From positions 13,565,827 to 13,629,826 of the forward strand of contig CM026551.1 of NCBI GenBank assembly GCA_015143295.1: DNA of 64,000 bases, in the 5' to 3' direction. This stretch comes from Tetracentron sinense (taxonomy: Eukaryota; Streptophyta; Magnoliopsida; Trochodendrales; Trochodendraceae). Made by a program: the position numbers and the translations under genes. This document shows, piece by piece, positions 1 through 11,989 of the stretch. Position 1 is the first letter of the stretch. Each line of letters opens with the position of its first letter. The notes under the pieces are model-generated. The model was not told the DNA's origin. It was given only the letters and a program-made list of their open reading frames with translations, and made no database searches.

Positions 1-236
1 TTTAACAATCTAAACTTGATTTTTACAAAAAAAAAAAATTAACCTTATGGTTAAGAAATTTTAACCCTGCCGTTAATTTTTAAAAAATATAATTTATAAA
101 ATCAAGGGTTAGATTGTTGAACCTTAAGATTAGCAAATCTTAACCATGGTTAATAGGAATTAAAAAGGACACGTGTTGACTTATGGGTGCAATTGAACTC
201 TCCTTGAATTCAATCGCGATTGTCTGTGATTTGATC
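1..236. mobile_element. Foldback-type repeat, cut by window edge
   Basis: It has complementary arms (AACCTTATGGTTAAG, TTAACCATGGTTAATAGG) and the tail GGACACGTGTTGAC. The arm is the same kind as in the foldback elements at 7946 and 13835. The tail after 128 matches the repeat unit at 3901 and 4012. Confidence 0.5.
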
Positions 237-341
237 TCATCCCCTTTGGGGCCGAGGACTCAGTACAAGTATGGGCACAGTGGCGTTTGCTAGGCCTATT
301 TGTATTAACCTAACTTAACTCCTCATTAACTTATTACTAAG

Positions 342-460
342 CCTTTTGTAAAGATGTGTTGGACCCAAGTCTCGTAAGCCCATGTGTGTGTTGGCCTGAC
401 CCTTTTGTTAAGATGTGTTGGACTTAAGTCTCATAAGCCCATGTGTGTGTTGGCCTATTG
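342..460. repeat. 59-bp tandem repeat, two copies
   Basis: Units start CCTTTTGTAAAGATGTGTTG (342) and CCTTTTGTTAAGATGTGTTG (401). A TGTGTGTTG run follows at 455-480. Confidence 0.8.
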
Positions 461-555
461 TGTGTTGTGTGTTGTGTGTTTGCCATTAAGTAAAAATAAA
501 AATTACTACTAACCATTTTTTTTAAAAAAAAAAACTACAATGACAGAAGGCTCAG

Positions 556-679
556 AAAAATATCACAAAAGGTCACCAATATGAGAATGAAAATAGTGAA
601 AAGATATAAAACTACATAAAAATATCACAAAAGGTCACCAATATGAGAATGAAAATAGTGAAAAGATATAAAACTACAT
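556..679. repeat. 62-bp perfect tandem duplication
   Basis: 556-617 and 618-679 are identical (AAAAATATCACAAAAGGTCA..AAACTACAT). Perfect identity points to a recent event. Confidence 0.9.
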
Positions 680-1095
680 ACTATCAAAGGGAGATAAAAA
701 AAAAATACATACTATTAAAGGGATGTAGTCTCTCTCAATAGAGAGGATTTGAGATCCATTCTTCTTCTTAGGTGATAACTAGCTAGAACTCCAATCTTCA
801 ATGCTAACCACTAATTCTATATACCAAAAGCCAACCAGAAGAGGAATTCTTCAACCAAAAATGACCCAACTATTTTGATAGTAATTACTAAGAATACAGT
901 TATTTTTTTATTCATAAAGAGAGAAAAGAGGAGATAGGACAATGTACATAACTAGTATAAATCGTGCCGGCCACATTGTCATTAAGGGACATGTGTTACA
1001 ATCTATCAAAGAAAAAAAACCATTAAGTTGATTCTTACTGATAGAGATAGACACGGGAGCAAAAACAATCAGCTTAAAAGGAGATTTTAGGTCGC
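680..1095. other. No gene seen
   Basis: AT-rich sequence with no supported coding frame. It may be the outer part of the LTR-like region that follows. Confidence 0.4.
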
Positions 1096-2633
1096 TTGAT
1101 CAGAAGTCACATGCTTGTTGCCACGTTACCAAAACCAACATGCTCACCAATTTTGTCCTGTCTAATCCAACGGCTTAAAGATCTCCTGGATCACATGTCT
1201 AATTCCCTATGGCGGTCATCGGCAACGCCTCACAGAACGATTCTGAAATGCACACATGTACCTCTAGTTAGTGGCCCCCGACAATACCTCAAGGCCAATG
1301 ATGATATCACGCACATGTACCTCTAATTAACGACTCTGGCAACAACTCAAGGTCAATGGTGAAATCGTACGTTGTTCACAAAGTTAAGTCTCCTATTAGG
1401 CTAACAATTATAATAGTGTAGCATAAATAAAGATGTTATATCTTCTCTGCTATGTCGTCTCATACCACACATAGCGGGGTCGATCTAACTCATGTTATTA
1501 ACCAAGATAAGCTAGTTATATCATCCCCGCTATAGTTTTATGGCGTCCTATATTACCACATCAAGAGGGATCTAACTAAGCTGAATAAGGTCTATAAAAT
1601 TTAAGCAATTCACTCAAGCATGCATGACAAATTGATTATCATAAGAAATAACATTGATAAGAGATGATGACAAGATAATGAAATAAAGTTAAGCATGTAT
1701 ATCCCTTTAATTAATAAGGAAAAACGTGGTTTAATAGAAGAGATCTAACATGCATAGTCTCTAAGTTCCAACTTAATGAAAAATTCAACAAAAACTACCG
1801 CTTACGATCAATCGCAGGAATACATACGATTGATCTCAACCTAAAAATGACCGGCAATCGATCACTCTGCGTCGATGATCGATCGCCTCTGGTGGTCGGC
1901 GATCGATTGCTGGTGATGGGCAATCGATTGCCCAAACCCAGGGATCGATCATCCATCCCGAATTTGTAGAAAACCCAGTTTTCATGTTCCCAAAACTTCT
2001 AACTTTTATCCACTTCCTCCATACTTCAATTCCAAACATTCATACACCCATTAACAACATTAAAACAATCCTAGAATGTAATTTAAGGATTTATGGTGTT
2101 TTACACATAATTCAATCCTATGAATCTAAGTTTTCAAATGAGAAAGAATCCCTAAAATCTACCAAACCATTTTAACTCAACCTGGATCATAAGTGAACAT
2201 TTATTACAACAATTACAACAATTAATACTACACAACAAGATCTTGAGCTCCTTTAAGCAAAAACTTTCAATCTTGAGCATTGAATCTCCTTCTTCAAGCT
2301 TCAATATCTAAAACCCTAACTTCCTCATCTTTCTCCCTTTTTCCTCAAAACTTTCTCTCTAAGATTAGGTTTTCTAACAATGAGAGATTGGGTTATCCTT
2401 ATCTTTTTATACTAAAACTTATTTATGTGCTTTTACCCAAATACTCTTGTTTAAGGTGTTTGGTTATACCTTAAGCTAAACTAAAGTGTGTTATGCTAAT
2501 TTTAGATTATTCCACCTAATATCATTATTTTCTTATGGCCAAACAATACACAAGAATATTACTAAAATACCCATAATTAAAAAATTATGAAAATGCCCTT
2601 AACATTTAAATTTAGAAATTCAGAATCGCTACA
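1096..2633 (-). mobile_element. LTR-like fossil, probably gypsy-type
   Basis: The right end reads GAATCGCTACA, so on the - strand it begins TGTAGCGATTC as an LTR would. It holds several GATCGATCGCC-type motifs (1855-1950), as do the two solo LTRs at 8666 and 18136. The left end was not located, and no target duplication was confirmed. Confidence 0.4.
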
Positions 2634-3795
2634 CCTTTTAAGCTAATTTTTTATCACTTCCTCAAGGGTGAACTTCATCAATTTTTTTGGATAGACCCTA
2701 ATACCTTTCACATGTCCCTCAATCGACAATGTGTACTATAATTGAAAGTAGGTGTGTTGTCTTGTCACCTCCTCTCTCTCTCTCTTCTAACCGTAAATAT
2801 AAAAGAGAGAACAGTTGTTGTCGACCAACTTTCTCATTCCGAGAATGTCCATCATAAAACATGTTATTTACTTCTTACACCACCAATATCCTTAACATTT
2901 TTGTTCTATATCTTTACTGTCACCGATCGTTGAAGAACACCGCTCACCAAACCAATCTCAAATTGCCAGCGAGATTTTAGGGGATTGTGATAAAATGGAT
3001 AAATAGAAAGATAAGAAGGATAGAGAGAGAATGTAAAGGGAGATTTAAGGGAATTGTGATAAGGGGTAGGGAGTGTAGAATTTTTTTTTTAAAAACACAA
3101 CCAGGTAGAGAGTGTAGAATTGTGATAAGGGGTAGAGAGGGAATTGTGATAAAATGAATTTTTTTTTTAAAACACAAACAGCAAATGAGCTAATTATTAC
3201 ATAGAATTTTCCTATGTAGGTAAATGATATCCATCATCAAAAAAAAAAAAAAAAATACATTTCACATTCCATTTATTTTAAGGAAAATGTTGGTTCCCTT
3301 TGATAGCATGTTGCTGCCATGTCCTTTTAGGTATGTTTGGTTGCCGAGAAAATAGGTGAAAACATTAAAAGAAAAAAAACAAGTGTCTCATTTTTTTTTG
3401 TTGATGTTGGCTCAATTAAGAAAAATGAAATTTAGACTATTTACTCCCCCTATTGGCATCCTTTTAGGGTGACCATAGGTTTCAATTAGGGTTTGGATGG
3501 CTCATACACTAAACAATATGCCATTTTAGCCTTGTCCGGACAACTCATACCCTCTTGCTATGTTAGTTGTTCTTAGCTATAGGTTCTCATGGGTTGGGTT
3601 TGTGTTGGCTATGTCAAACCAGGGGAAAGCGTTTTTGTTTGTTCATCACTTCACTATTCTTAGCTGTTGGTTCTCATGGGCCGGGTTTGTGTTGGCAAAA
3701 GTTGATTTGGATGCAACCTATTAAGGTAGACCCACGGGTTGAAAAGCGAGGGCTTAAAGTCTGGCCTACGTCTGTTATATTCGTTTGGTTTGGAT
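2634..3795. repeat. Spacer with purine-rich and direct repeats
   Basis: 2985-3180 has repeated GGGAATTGTGATAA and GGTAGAGAGTGTAGAATT blocks. 3568-3605 and 3655-3692 are a direct repeat (TCTTAGCT..TTCTCATGGG). No gene is supported. Confidence 0.5.
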
Positions 3796-3803
3796 ATATA
3801 TAT

Positions 3804-4296
3804 ACTAGCGGGTGGCACGTGCGATGCATGTGAGAGCGAGGGGAAGGAGTTAACGACACCCGATTGAACTCGCTAGTAGCATGTGCAATGCACATGAAAG
3901 CGAGGGAAAGGACTTAACCACAGTTAATAGGAATTAAAAAGGGCACGTGTTAACCTATGGGTGTGATTGAACTCTCCCCGAGGTCAATCGCGATTGGTTG
4001 TGATTCTAAGAGCAAGGTAAAGGAGTTAACCACAGTTAATAGGACTCAAAAGGGGCACGTGTTTACCTATGGGTGTGACTGAACTCTCCCCGAGGTCAAT
4101 CACGATTGGCTTGTGATTCTAAATAGATATATGGCAAGGGATAGTTTAGGAATTAAAGTAAAATATTAAATCAAAGGCAAGGGTAGTTTGGGAATTAAAG
4201 TAAAACATTAAATCAATGTTTTGTTTTTATATAAAGGTACTTTGGGAATTTCGAAAAAATCATCTATACATGCCTCTTACATTATAATAGTAAAGA
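3804..4296 (-). mobile_element. Non-autonomous Helitron-like element
   Basis: On the - strand it begins TCTTTACTATTATAATG and ends with a GC-rich, partly self-pairing segment followed by CTAG at an A/T junction. These are the usual Helitron ends. Inside are two 112-bp direct repeats (from about 3901 and 4012). A second 3'-end-like sequence (CTACTAGCGAG on the - strand) lies at about 3862-3890. No protein is encoded. Confidence 0.6.
3901..4124. repeat. 112-bp direct repeat, two copies
   Basis: Units share AACCACAGTTAATAGG, GGGCACGTGTT, CTATGGGTGTGA, CTCTCCCCGAGGTCAATC and TTGTGATTCTAA. A third diverged copy is at 128-235. Confidence 0.85.
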
Positions 4297-4301
4297 TATA
4301 T

Positions 4302-4890
4302 ACTAGTAAAAGTTCACATGCTTTGCACATATAATTTTTTCATTATTAAAATATAATTTAGAAAAAATATATATTTTTTAATATATTTTCATTAGACATC
4401 ACGTTACTCTTTTTATATTAAATAATTTTTTAATATAATATAATATTTATATAAATATAATTAAGTAATTAAATTTAATATTTATTATATTAATTTAATT
4501 TTCATATTAGAAAAATTATTTATCTTTTCTTGGTTGCTCCCCGGGTGCCAATCCAGAATTTCTATGGTTTTTCTCATAAGGGTCGATCAATCGAAGTATA
4601 GAAATTATAGGAATATACTATTCATGGTTGTCTTCCCAAAAATATGGTAATCCCAAACCAACTCTCATTTTCGAGAGACTCTTTCTATAGAAATAAAATT
4701 CTTCCATAACATATGGTAGAGTCCTAAATTAACTCTTTTTAAGATTCTTCCCTAATATAGTAGAGTCTTAAACCAACTCTCTTTTAATAATGAGTCTCAT
4801 ATAATATTAAATAGTAACTTAATTAAAGTTTGGTTATATTATAAGTTATGTATTAAATAAACTAAGTTAAAAGATATTTACGTCCGAATA
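4302..4890 (-). mobile_element. Second Helitron-like 3' end and AT-rich body
   Basis: ACTAG at 4302-4306 is followed by AAAAGTTCACATGCTTTGCA; on the - strand this reads as a Helitron 3' end. It lies 6 bases from the 5' end of the previous element, head to tail. The 5' end is not located; the rest is AT-rich without genes. Confidence 0.4.
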
Positions 4891-4892
4891 AA

Positions 4893-5410
4893 CAGGGGCC
4901 GGAGCCAGGAATTTTTCATTGGGGGGGCTGAAATACACGCTTGGGGGTTCGGGGCGTAGCCCCCGAGAAATTTTTTTTTTGGGTAATTTTTTTATTTTGA
5001 GAATTTTTTTCCCGGTAATGTTCTTGAGGTCACCACATATCCCTATTGATACCCCTTAACTGTGGTTAAGATTTAATCACCTATCTTTGGTTTTTTTTAA
5101 AAATATCAATTTTTTTTCAAACCATAGTTAAAATTCACTAACTCCTAAGGTTAAAAAAATTTAATACTTTTTTTCTAAAATCAAAGATAAGTAAGTGAAT
5201 CCTAAGAGTTGGTGAATTTTAACCATAGTTAAGAGATGTCAATAGGATATGTGCGACCTAAAGGGCATAACCGGACTCAATTGGAGGGCCCACCATATAT
5301 ATGGCAAAAAAATTGGGGGGGGGGGGGGGACTATATAATATTACATAAAAATTTGGGGGGGAGTGGGGTAAGTAAAGTTTTAAATACTCCTTGTACTTTT
5401 ATTAGTAGAA
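4893..5410 (+). mobile_element. hAT-type element end with nested foldback repeat
   Basis: CAGGGGCCGGAGCCAGG at 4893 is a hAT-type terminal repeat; GGGGTTCGGGGCGTAGCCCC follows. A foldback repeat at about 5005-5290 (CCTTAACTGTGGTTAAG / TTAACCATAGTTAAG arms) lies inside. A 15-base G run is at 5315-5329. The right end is not defined. Confidence 0.5.
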
Positions 5411-5429
5411 TGATATAGCAACTCGGGGT

Positions 5430-6148
5430 GTCTAGTTAGGTGTCAATGGGTAAGGTCAGCCTGGCCCGAAAAAAGCCCATCCATTACCAATATTATAGGC
5501 CCTTGGGCTAGGGCCGGGCTCAATTTTTAGGCCCATATTAATATGGGTTGGGCTAGGGCTTAGCTACTTAAAGTCAGGGCCCGGACCAGCCCGGTATATA
5601 TACATAGTGCTTATTATACACATATATAGTATATATTATAATACATAATAAATAATACAAAACATCTAATACATCCAATACTTGTGTCATTATAACATAC
5701 TAATTTTAATATTATGTTTAATGCCATCCCAACTCATTTGTCATATTACCATAGTAAAATTTTATAATAAAATATCAAAAAATTAGAGAAACCAATGTGT
5801 TACACAATGTTACACATTGCATGCAATGTTATGTAAGTTGGTTTTTGTTTTATTATTTTTCAATTTTTGTTTCATTCTATTATTTATTTTTATTATAAAT
5901 ATTAATATATCATATAATATTTATATTTTACACACATATATATACACTTAAATATACTCATTATTGGGTAAAGATGGTCCAGCCCAAGCCCGGCCCTGTT
6001 AATTATAATGCCCACCCCAGTCCGGCGCCCCGACTAAAAAAATGAGTAGGGCTTGGGCTTATATATATATCAAACCCATTAAAAATCGGCCTAGCCGAGC
6101 CCAATCCAAGCCCAGTCTAGCTCGACCCATTGACAGCCCTATTCCAAC
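5430..6148. mobile_element. hAT-like MITE rich in GGCCCGGGCTT-type sequence
   Basis: Ends are TAGGTGTCAATGGGTAAGG and CCCATTGACAGCCCTA. GGCCCGGCCC/GGGCTTGGGC-rich inverted arms surround an AT-rich centre. This is a common plant hAT-MITE layout. No matching 8-bp target duplication was seen. Confidence 0.55.
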
Positions 6149-6430
6149 ACTTCGGGTTCGGATTATTATAACAGCTTATTTGATATTTAATCGCTTATGC
6201 ATGAATTATATCCTATCATAGGTATTTATGTAATAACCGATTATAGAAATAACTAGTGTTTCCATAATCTTACCAAAAGTGATTATTGTGGAGTATAATT
6301 GCTTACTACCGGTGAAATTCAAGCAGATGAGTTGACATGTGGCAATTGCAGAGAGGTTTGAGGACACATGGCAGCTCCAAATTAATTTGAGGTTTGTGTG
6401 ACCCGTAGATCAATCTCTTGATTTCCCTGA
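6149..6430. other. No gene seen
   Basis: AT-rich spacer without a recognisable feature. Confidence 0.4.
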
Positions 6431-6632
6431 CCCTCTCTACTTCTAATTCCTACATCCCACTCCAACCCCTCTCGATTTGTTACGTCTGAGAGGAGAAATC
6501 CCATTTAAATCTCCTAATTTATCTCCCACGCCCTCTCTACTTCTAATTTCTACATCATTACTCTCCATTCCCTGTCCATTTGTGACGTCTAAGAGAAGGG
6601 AAATCCCTTTGAAATCTCATAATTTATCTCCC
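6431..6632. repeat. 100-bp tandem duplication
   Basis: Units begin CCCTCTCTACTTCTAATT at 6431 and 6531. Both contain TGACGTCT- or TACGTCTGAGAG-like and AATTTATCTCCC blocks. Confidence 0.8.
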
Positions 6633-7936
6633 CCACTAACTTAACTAAGGGAAATACTTTCTGAAACGTTTGTCTAAGCCATGCGAATAGACACAAAACA
6701 ATACCTCCCTTCCCTATCCCATTGATATTGAGAATTAGATAAATGGAGAATTGACTTGAAAATCTTCATTAGAGGAGTTTTAGAGAGAGAGAGTGAAACA
6801 ATTTGTCTTCCTCAATGCATTGCAACTCTTGGCATTCCTTCTAAATTCAAATATTGAGACTTATAAAAGAGAGGATGCATAGATCAGAATCCAAAGCTCC
6901 GTTTGGATTGGTTCTTTTTGTGGAAGATTAGGAATTTAGGCTTTGACAAGATTTGTGAGATCGAGACATTGAAGGTCAGTCGTTCCATAGATGATCACAA
7001 TAGATTACAAATTCCCTAGTACTCCTCTACGAGATTTTTTTTTAGATCACTTGCAAGATTGTATTTCAAACTACAGCCTTTTGGCACTGAGAACTTTCAA
7101 TACCAAAAGACCATGTTGCCATGGAATCTCATAGGTGGCCAATTGACTGTGTAAAGTTACTTTAAAGGCTACAACATAACTTTGAATTTATGATTTTGGT
7201 TAATTTTATGCTTCCCTCTCCTCACTAGCACGAAACCCTCTCTCTCCTCGGTTTGCCTTTTCAAATTTTATTCAACCTCTCTAATTAATATTAACATTTA
7301 TTGAAAGAAAAAAATGTGAAAGAGAAAAAAAAACATAAAGTCGTGAGAAAGTTGCCCAAAACCCTCCTAATTTCTCTCTCTTCATTCCCAACGAAACCCC
7401 CCTCTCACCATTCCTTTCGGAGGCGAGGTCGGAGACTTGGCAAGCCCATATTTGGATGCAGAAGAGGTGAAAATGACAAAGCAGCCGGAGATGCAAGACC
7501 AGGTTGGATCAGAAGATCAGATTCTCTCGAGGCAGATGATACATGATGGGTGCCGATTCAAAAGAAGTTTTGCATCTTGGAGATTTCAAGAGATGAATGG
7601 CAGGTGATCTGGAGATAGGATTGAAGATGGTGTTTGAGAGATGCGAGTGCTGGAGCTCATCAACTCCAGATTAACTTTAATAGGAATTGCTTGGGTTAGG
7701 ATATGTAAACAAACTGTTGATATTTTTTAAAAATGCAAAAATTGTTGATTGAATATTTATACAATCAGAGCAAATCTGAGATTTTCCTTTGTTAATTTTG
7801 TAGATGTTAATATATTATGCCTTATATATGACTAAGGTTGTGCCTAAAAAATATATCTTCTTTGTCTTGCTAACATATTAATCACTCATACATGATCTTC
7901 CTTTTGTTTATTTTATTATTATTTTTTCTCACACAA
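6633..7936. other. No gene supported
   Basis: Short open frames at about 7300-7540 on both strands overlap each other and have no recognisable family, so neither is called. Confidence 0.4.
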
Positions 7937-7945
7937 TTGAATATA

Positions 7946-8310
7946 GGCACCTATTCCTCTCCAGTTGTAACCGGTTTTACCAAAACCGGTTACACCCCTG
8001 AGGCGGCCACATGTCCCTTTTGACACCTTTTAACTATGGTTAATGTTCACTCACCCTTAAGGTTCACCCAACTATCCTTGGTTTTTATAAAAAATATTTA
8101 AAAAATTTGTTAACCGTTGTTACAATTTACCAACTCCTAGGGTTAATTTATTTTAAATATTTTTTTCTAAAAACCAAATATAAGTGGGTGAACCCTAGTG
8201 CTAGGTGAATCTTAACCACAGTTAAGAGGTGTAAAAATGGATATGTGGTGACCACAGGGGAGTAACCGGTTTTTGACAAAACCGGTTACAACTGGAGAAG
8301 ATCACCAGTC
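7946..8310. mobile_element. Foldback Mutator-like MITE with 9-bp target duplication
   Basis: Direct 9-bp copies TTGAATATA flank it (7937-7945 and 8311-8319). The 365-bp element is nearly self-complementary along its length. Each end also carries its own palindrome: GTAACCGGTTTT..AAAACCGGTTAC on both sides. A 9-bp target duplication is the Mutator-superfamily hallmark. No coding sequence. Confidence 0.85.
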
Positions 8311-8319
8311 TTGAATATA

Positions 8320-8660
8320 TGTTTAATTTAGCCATCAAAGTTAGAACTCTTGGCTGTATCGTTATTGATTGTTTGGTTGATATGACTTCTTGGGTGTTAC
8401 TTTAACAGTAGTTAGTTTCATGGGCTCCAACCTTAAGTAGGATGATCAAGTGCACATGTGTTTTCTATACTAATACAGCCGATTGACTCTCTGTATGAAG
8501 GTGGGTATGCAAAAACTTGTGTTCAAATTTTGCTCTAGAATTTCACGTAGAAATAAATATTTTTGGAGACCTCTACGTGACGATGAAGATAATTTTTTTG
8601 GTTCAAAGAAGGTATTATTTCTTTCATATTATTAGAATAAAAATATTTGTAACTCTAAAT
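8320..8660. other. No gene seen
   Basis: AT-rich spacer between the foldback MITE and the solo LTR. Nothing recognised. Confidence 0.4.
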
Positions 8661-8665
8661 GGTTA

Positions 8666-10804
8666 TGTAGAACCCCGAATTTATTACTCTTGATATTTGT
8701 GATGATTATTAAATTTTACGGAAACTTGTGTTTAAAATTAATGTGATCAAAGCTTATAAATGTTAAGTGAAACGTATTGATTTTAAAACCCAAATAAATC
8801 ATATAATTTAGGACATTTTTAGAGTTAAATTACATGAAAAGAAATAAAGACAAAAGTAGTAAAAGAGTTTATAAAAAATTGGATCGGCGCTCCGGCCGAT
8901 CGATCGCCGACCGGCGGCGATCGATCGCCCACAATGCCGTTTTGGTGATGGTTTGCGTGATTTTTCGATTTTTAGAGTCCCTAGGGCTCCCTACACTATA
9001 AATACTCCTTATAATCGTGGGTTGAGGGTTTCTAAGGCTTTCTAAACCTAAAAGAGAGAAATAGAAGATGATTTTGAGAGATTCAAGAGGAGAGATCAAA
9101 GGTTTGCAAGAAAAAATAGTGAAAAGACTTATATCAATCTCATTCGCAAGCGCTTGATCGTAGGGAAGCGATTGAGAGAAATAAATATAACTTCCTTCCT
9201 ATCAATATGATGATTTGGTTATAAATATGATAAAAATGATAGATTTAAAGTAAAAAAAAATAAGATTAAGCATGATTGTGATATGTCAATTCCTTATTAA
9301 AGATAGATATGAAGTTTAGAGAAAGTTTTATTATGATTTTATTATAAAAGAGAGATATGATTTTACTATGAAAGAGGAATATGATGCTTAGATATATTGC
9401 ATTATGATTTTATTACGAAAGATGAATGTGATATTTTAAGATGTTTCGTGATAATTTTTATTGTAGAAGTTAATTGTGATACGAAAGATGTTCTTATGAT
9501 TTTGTTTTTCATATTAAGAAGGGGAAAGAGAATGATCTTGTGGTATATGGATGATGGAGAATGGAAGAAGATATGATGGTTGAAATTGATGAAACAATTA
9601 TGAATTTGCTTTGAAATTTTGATGTGCTATGAAACTAGGGTTTTGTGAGATTAATTTTATTAAAATTATCTATTGAAAATTGAGGCATGATAGATAAAAT
9701 TATTTCTTATTTTATTGTCGAAAATTTGATAGATTTATGTTCTATATTGATCAGTTTATGAGAAATCTTGCATGTTTAAATTGGTGCATGATTTACACTC
9801 ATCATTATTTCACTCACACTTATTCACGAAATTAAATATGAATAAGCATGATAATAAGCAAGATAATAAGTATTATGCAAGTATACAAGGACACAAGTAT
9901 GACTGTATGATTGAGTTTTGCACTGACCGAGTACTTACAAGCCTAAGATCAAGGCAAGACAACCCGTATACACCGGTTAATGTGTAGACAAGTCGTATAC
10001 ACAAAATAATGTGTAGACAAACCGTATACACCTGTTAATGTGTAGACAAGCTGTATGCACCGGATAATGTGTAAACCGTGTGATACCTCTGAAAGTAGGG
10101 TATATGTTAATCTCTACCCAATATATGGGGTAGAGTTATTTTAAGTCATTGCACTTACATGTTGTTGAATATATTCACAAACAAGAAAGATAAGTGAGAT
10201 AAACAAGATAAACAAGTACAAGTGAGCACGTATAAGAATTGAATTTGAATTATGCTTCTGCACTCTGAATTGTTTATATATTTACATGTCATGTTGAATT
10301 CTAAATTATGTTAATATTAATTGTTGTTATATTGTTAGTTAGGAGTTTATATATACACGGGGTAACTTGTTACTCAGCCGATGACTTTTGTTATCGGCAG
10401 GTTCTAGGTTTGATATCTATGCCCCAGGATCTTAGGAAGAGTACAAGGAAGAACCAGCAGGTGATTATCCCGATGATGAATGAAATTTGGACTGTTGGCC
10501 ATTTCCAGGAAATTAATTATTAGTATTTGATTTGGAGTTAAGACATTGTAATAAACTTAATGTTGGATTTATGGTTAGATTGAATTGATAGATGTGAATC
10601 AGGATGAATGATTTAAATTATAAATTTTGGTTTAGTTTTTATTTCAGATATTAGACTTAGATCATAATTTATTTAAAGAAAAATTTTCAAGTTCATGTTT
10701 TTAGAATTGTTTTAAATGCTTTATAAACAGGAAGATATGAAAGTGATGGTTAAGTCACGTGTCAAAGTCTCACACTAAGTTAGGTGAGATTTTGGGGCGC
10801 GACA
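8666..10804 (+). mobile_element. Solo LTR, gypsy-type family (copy A)
   Basis: A 2139-bp segment begins TGTAGAACCCCGAA and ends GGGGCGCGACA, flanked by perfect 5-bp copies GGTTA (8661-8665, 10805-10809). It contains a TATA box (8997-9004), GATCGATCGCC motifs (8895-8932) and a 29-bp tandem repeat (9965-10077). No internal region or second LTR is present, so it is a solo LTR. The Ty3/gypsy assignment is from the terminal sequences only. The intact duplication suggests a fairly recent insertion. Confidence 0.88.
9965..10077 (+). repeat. 29-bp tandem repeat inside solo LTR A
   Basis: Four units of the type CGTATACACCGGTTAATG + TGTAGACAAGT. The same array occurs in reverse orientation in solo LTR B at about 18870-18965. 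Confidence 0.85.
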
Positions 10805-10809
10805 GGTTA

Positions 10810-11849
10810 TAATGACGTTTATGACTTATTCTTTCTTATATGATCAGCAACACGGACTTGAAAACACAATTACATATTGTGTTATTTGATTAATTAATGT
10901 TTTTCGTGCTTTTAACTCATGAAATACATATTTTTTTTTTGATTAGCGACACAGTTTGGATACACAATTACATGGGATGTGATGTTATTTAATTTCTTGA
11001 ATTTTTTTCAGCAATTTGTGGTTCAATTTCAGTAGAATCATATTATAAATCTCTATATCTAATATTTACTTAATTAAAATTATTTTATTTTATATTTTAG
11101 TACTTTGTTATATTTTTTTTTGGGAAGTATATATCTAGAGAGAGTTTTGTTATAGCTTAATTATCTCAAGCTTTGTCACTTAATAGTAATTTCATTAGTT
11201 TCTAATTTTGGTTTTGTGCATAGAAAGTTACGGATGTCATAAAAAAAAAAAAGGATGAAGTGCTATAGTCATTTGGATGGGACGAAAACAAAAGGAAAAG
11301 GGAAATGGTAATTCTTATACACGAATCTTGTGTTGTAGAACAAATTTTAATTCTTCGTATTGAAATGGGCTTAGATTATATCTAAACTCGCAATTTATAA
11401 AGAAAATCAGATGTCCGTAAAGGATTAAAGTGTCACTCTATAATTGCTTTATGGGCTATTTATTTTATATGCACTGTTTCATATATCCTGCCACATTTGG
11501 TAGTAGGCTCTACTACATGTCTTCATGCACCTTAAGTCATGCTTCAGCATCTCAGGTCATAAACAAGTAGATTGGAACACCTTCTTCTTACATACATGAG
11601 GGGTCGGAGTATTTTTAATATTTTGTTTTATAAAAAATTCTTTTGTTGTTATGATTTTTTATTTTGGTTTCATTTCAGTTTTTGTCTCGTGCATCGCACC
11701 AGCTACTTGCTACTATTATATGCTAGAGAGAAAACAGTTCACATTCTCCTCCTTATGCCACCTAAGCATATCATTCTTGGCTTCGGATTCTCTCTAGCGC
11801 ATGCCAGAGAGGTGCTCTCAGGCTTCCACACTTAAGCGACAAGTGGCGG
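10810..11849. other. Spacer; possible Helitron end at about 11690
   Basis: GTGCATCGCACC followed by TTGCTACTA at 11690-11712 resembles a worn Helitron 3' end. Nothing else is recognised. Confidence 0.3.
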
Positions 11850-11986
11850 GAGAAGTCATTTCATTTCTCCCCTAATTTTTGACTTCTCCCCATTTGATAT
11901 ATCTACCAATTTATCTCACCATTTTATCACTGTGTCAAATAAAGGCTTGAAAAGTTAAAATCATGGGGCCCATGAAATGACTTCTC
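11850..11986. mobile_element. Small MITE
   Basis: Ends are inverted copies: GAGAAGTCATTTCAT and ATGAAATGACTTCTC. The length is 137 bp; the family is not assigned. Confidence 0.55.
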
Positions 11987-11989
11987 AAG

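Noticed and set aside
5315-5329. Run of 15 G as a regulatory G-quadruplex
   Set aside because: It is a homopolymer within a hAT-type element of G-rich composition, with no gene nearby.
8869-9099. Antisense open frame in solo LTR A, with a similar frame in LTR B (19834-20064)
   Set aside because: The likeness follows from the two LTRs being copies of one family; there is no start context or known domain.
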